Assembly: GCA_019751475.1 (NCBI GenBank)
Contig: JAIENH010000205.1
Location: 1-8,809, forward strand
Reading direction: 5' to 3'
Length of the DNA stretch: 8,809 nt
DNA from: Cyclobacteriaceae bacterium
GTDB lineage: Bacteria; Bacteroidota; Bacteroidia; Cytophagales; Cyclobacteriaceae
The translations under genes and the position numbers were made by a program. Below are positions 7,849 to 8,809 of this stretch, in pieces. Numbering within the stretch: position 1 is the stretch's first letter; every line of letters starts with the position of its first letter. The notes beneath the pieces were generated by a model that saw nothing but the letters and a program-made list of their open reading frames with translations, searched no databases and had not been told where the DNA came from.

Positions 7849-7936
7849 TTTTCACAGCATAAAGGCACACGACTAAAACCCGCTGTTACACAAAGAGTTT
7901 TTTAATACCTTGGATTTAATAACCAACTCCCTTTGT
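7849..7936. other. Divergent promoter region
   Basis: This short gap lies between the T9SS-containing operon and the S9 lipoprotein gene, which are transcribed away from each other. Promoters for both must lie in or at the edge of it. I see no strong inverted repeat that would suggest a dedicated regulator site. Confidence 0.6.
7906..7913 (+). promoter_or_regulatory. Candidate -7 promoter element for the S9 peptidase gene
   Basis: TACCTTGG differs from TAnnTTTG at one fixed position. Transcription from it would begin about 7918-7920 and leave a leader of about 17-20 bases before ATG 7937. The upstream element is poor: only TGTTA at 7884-7888 lies near the right distance. Confidence 0.35.
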
Positions 7937-8809
7937 ATGAAAACAACCTTTTACCGCGCAGCGGTGGCCCTCGTCTTGGTCATGATAATAGGGTCGTGTA
8001 CTAAGCAGGCTGAAGTAGCGCAGCCCAAGCGCTACACCATCCGCCAATTTATGGACATCGTGCAGATCAACGGTGGAGCATTCTCACCCGATGAAAGTAA
8101 AGTGCTCATCAGCGGCAAGGAAACCGGTATTTTCAATGCAGAGGAGATTGATATCAAGACGGGTGAAAAGAAACCGCTCACAGCCTCAACGGATAATGCC
8201 GTGTTTGCCCTCTCATACTTTCCGGCCGATGAGCGCGTGGTGTACACAAGCGATAAAGGTGGTAATGAAATCAATCACATTTTTGTGCGCAACCCGGATG
8301 GTTCTACCATCGACCTTATTCCCGACAGCACCGCCAAAGCACAATTTGCCGGCTGGAGTTATAGCAAAAAGCTGATGTACTATGCGTCCAACAGTCGCGA
8401 TAAGAAATATTTTGACTTGTATAATGTGCAGGTAGCCAGAGGTGAAAAGAAAGTGTACCCTGCTACGCTGGTCTATAAAAATGAGAAAGGCCTCAATCCC
8501 GATGTTATCTCTAATGATGACCGCTACATCGCCTTGAGCGAAAACATCACCACCAATAATTCAAACATGTATTTGTTAGACACGCAGTCGGGCAAGATGC
8601 AACTGCTCTCCAAGCACGAAGGCGATGCGCAATACAATCCACAGTATTTCAGTTTGGATGGCAAGAAACTTTATTTCCTCACGGATGAGGGCAGCGAATT
8701 CATGTACCTGGCGAGCTACGATATCGCTACAGGAGCGAAACAAAAAGTAGAAGAAGGTTCAACAGTTCAGGTTGAAGTAACAAGCACGGACGGAAGGCGC
8801 ACAACAAAA
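7937..8809 (+). CDS. S9-family (prolyl oligopeptidase-like) lipoprotein, N-terminal part, truncated by window edge
   Basis: The frame is open for 291 codons from ATG 7937 to the right edge with no stop. Residues 1-20 form a lipoprotein signal peptide with the lipobox IGSC and cysteine at 21, so the product should be lipid-anchored to the envelope. The rest is made of beta-propeller repeats of the S9/TolB type: INGGAFSPDESKVLISGKET (about 45-64), ALSYFPADERVVYTSDKGGN (about 92-111), AGWSYSKKLMYYASNSRD (about 132-149), PDVISNDDRYIALSENITT (about 182-200) and PQYFSLDGKKLYFLTDEGSE (about 235-254). In this family the propeller precedes an alpha/beta-hydrolase domain with a Ser-Asp-His triad, which would lie beyond the window, so peptidase activity cannot be confirmed here. 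A propeller-only protein is the main alternative. The gene is divergent from the T9SS operon and has no evident tie to it. Confidence 0.85.
   Translation, partial: MKTTFYRAAVALVLVMIIGSCTKQAEVAQPKRYTIRQFMDIVQINGGAFSPDESKVLISGKETGIFNAEEIDIKTGEKKPLTASTDNAVFALSYFPADERVVYTSDKGGNEINHIFVRNPDGSTIDLIPDSTAKAQFAGWSYSKKLMYYASNSRDKKYFDLYNVQVARGEKKVYPATLVYKNEKGLNPDVISNDDRYIALSENITTNNSNMYLLDTQSGKMQLLSKHEGDAQYNPQYFSLDGKKLYFLTDEGSEFMYLASYDIATGAKQKVEEGSTVQVEVTSTDGRRTTK

Noticed and set aside
8073..8375. Plus-strand 100-codon open frame inside the S9 gene, and a minus-strand frame at 8032-8274
   Set aside because: Both lie fully within the S9 lipoprotein frame, which has a signal peptide and clear propeller repeats; they are shadows.

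Overview
The window carries the 3' end of a ribosomal RNA operon, a compact five-gene operon that includes two core components of the type IX secretion system (T9SS), and the start of a divergently transcribed lipoprotein peptidase gene. PorU and PorV are specific to the phylum Bacteroidota. The two best promoter candidates resemble the Bacteroidota -7 element TAnnTTTG, and start regions lack clear Shine-Dalgarno sequences. An environmental Bacteroidota of the Cytophagales type is my best guess; only the phylum is well supported.

Layout. Positions 1-343 are the 3' end of 23S rRNA (plus strand), followed by a spacer of about 110 bases with no tRNA, a 5S rRNA (454-563) and a strong intrinsic terminator (575-606). 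The next five genes are all on the minus strand and converge on the rRNA operon. Read in transcription order they are: an MBL-fold glyoxalase II-like hydrolase (7830-7180), phosphatidylserine synthase pssA (7183-6503), the T9SS sortase porU (about 6497-3129), the T9SS shuttle porV (3102-1936) and an M16-family protein without the zinc-protease motif (1936-677). The junctions are an ATGA overlap, a gap of about 5 bases, a gap of 17-26 bases and a TAATG overlap, so one transcript with translational coupling is likely. From 7937 to the right edge, on the plus strand, lies the N-terminal propeller part of an S9-type (prolyl oligopeptidase family) lipoprotein.

Function. PorV collects secreted T9SS cargo at the outer membrane and PorU removes the C-terminal sorting domain and attaches the cargo to surface glycolipid. 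PssA makes phosphatidylserine, the precursor of phosphatidylethanolamine, so the operon links envelope phospholipid synthesis with cell-surface protein display. The roles of the MBL hydrolase and the M16-like protein in this context are unknown.

I found no mobile element, CRISPR array, phage gene or wholly new system. The points most worth checking are the degenerate M16 protein at the end of the T9SS operon, the unusual company of porU-porV, the non-ATG start inferred for porU, and the promoter that seems to fix the start of the first gene almost without a leader.
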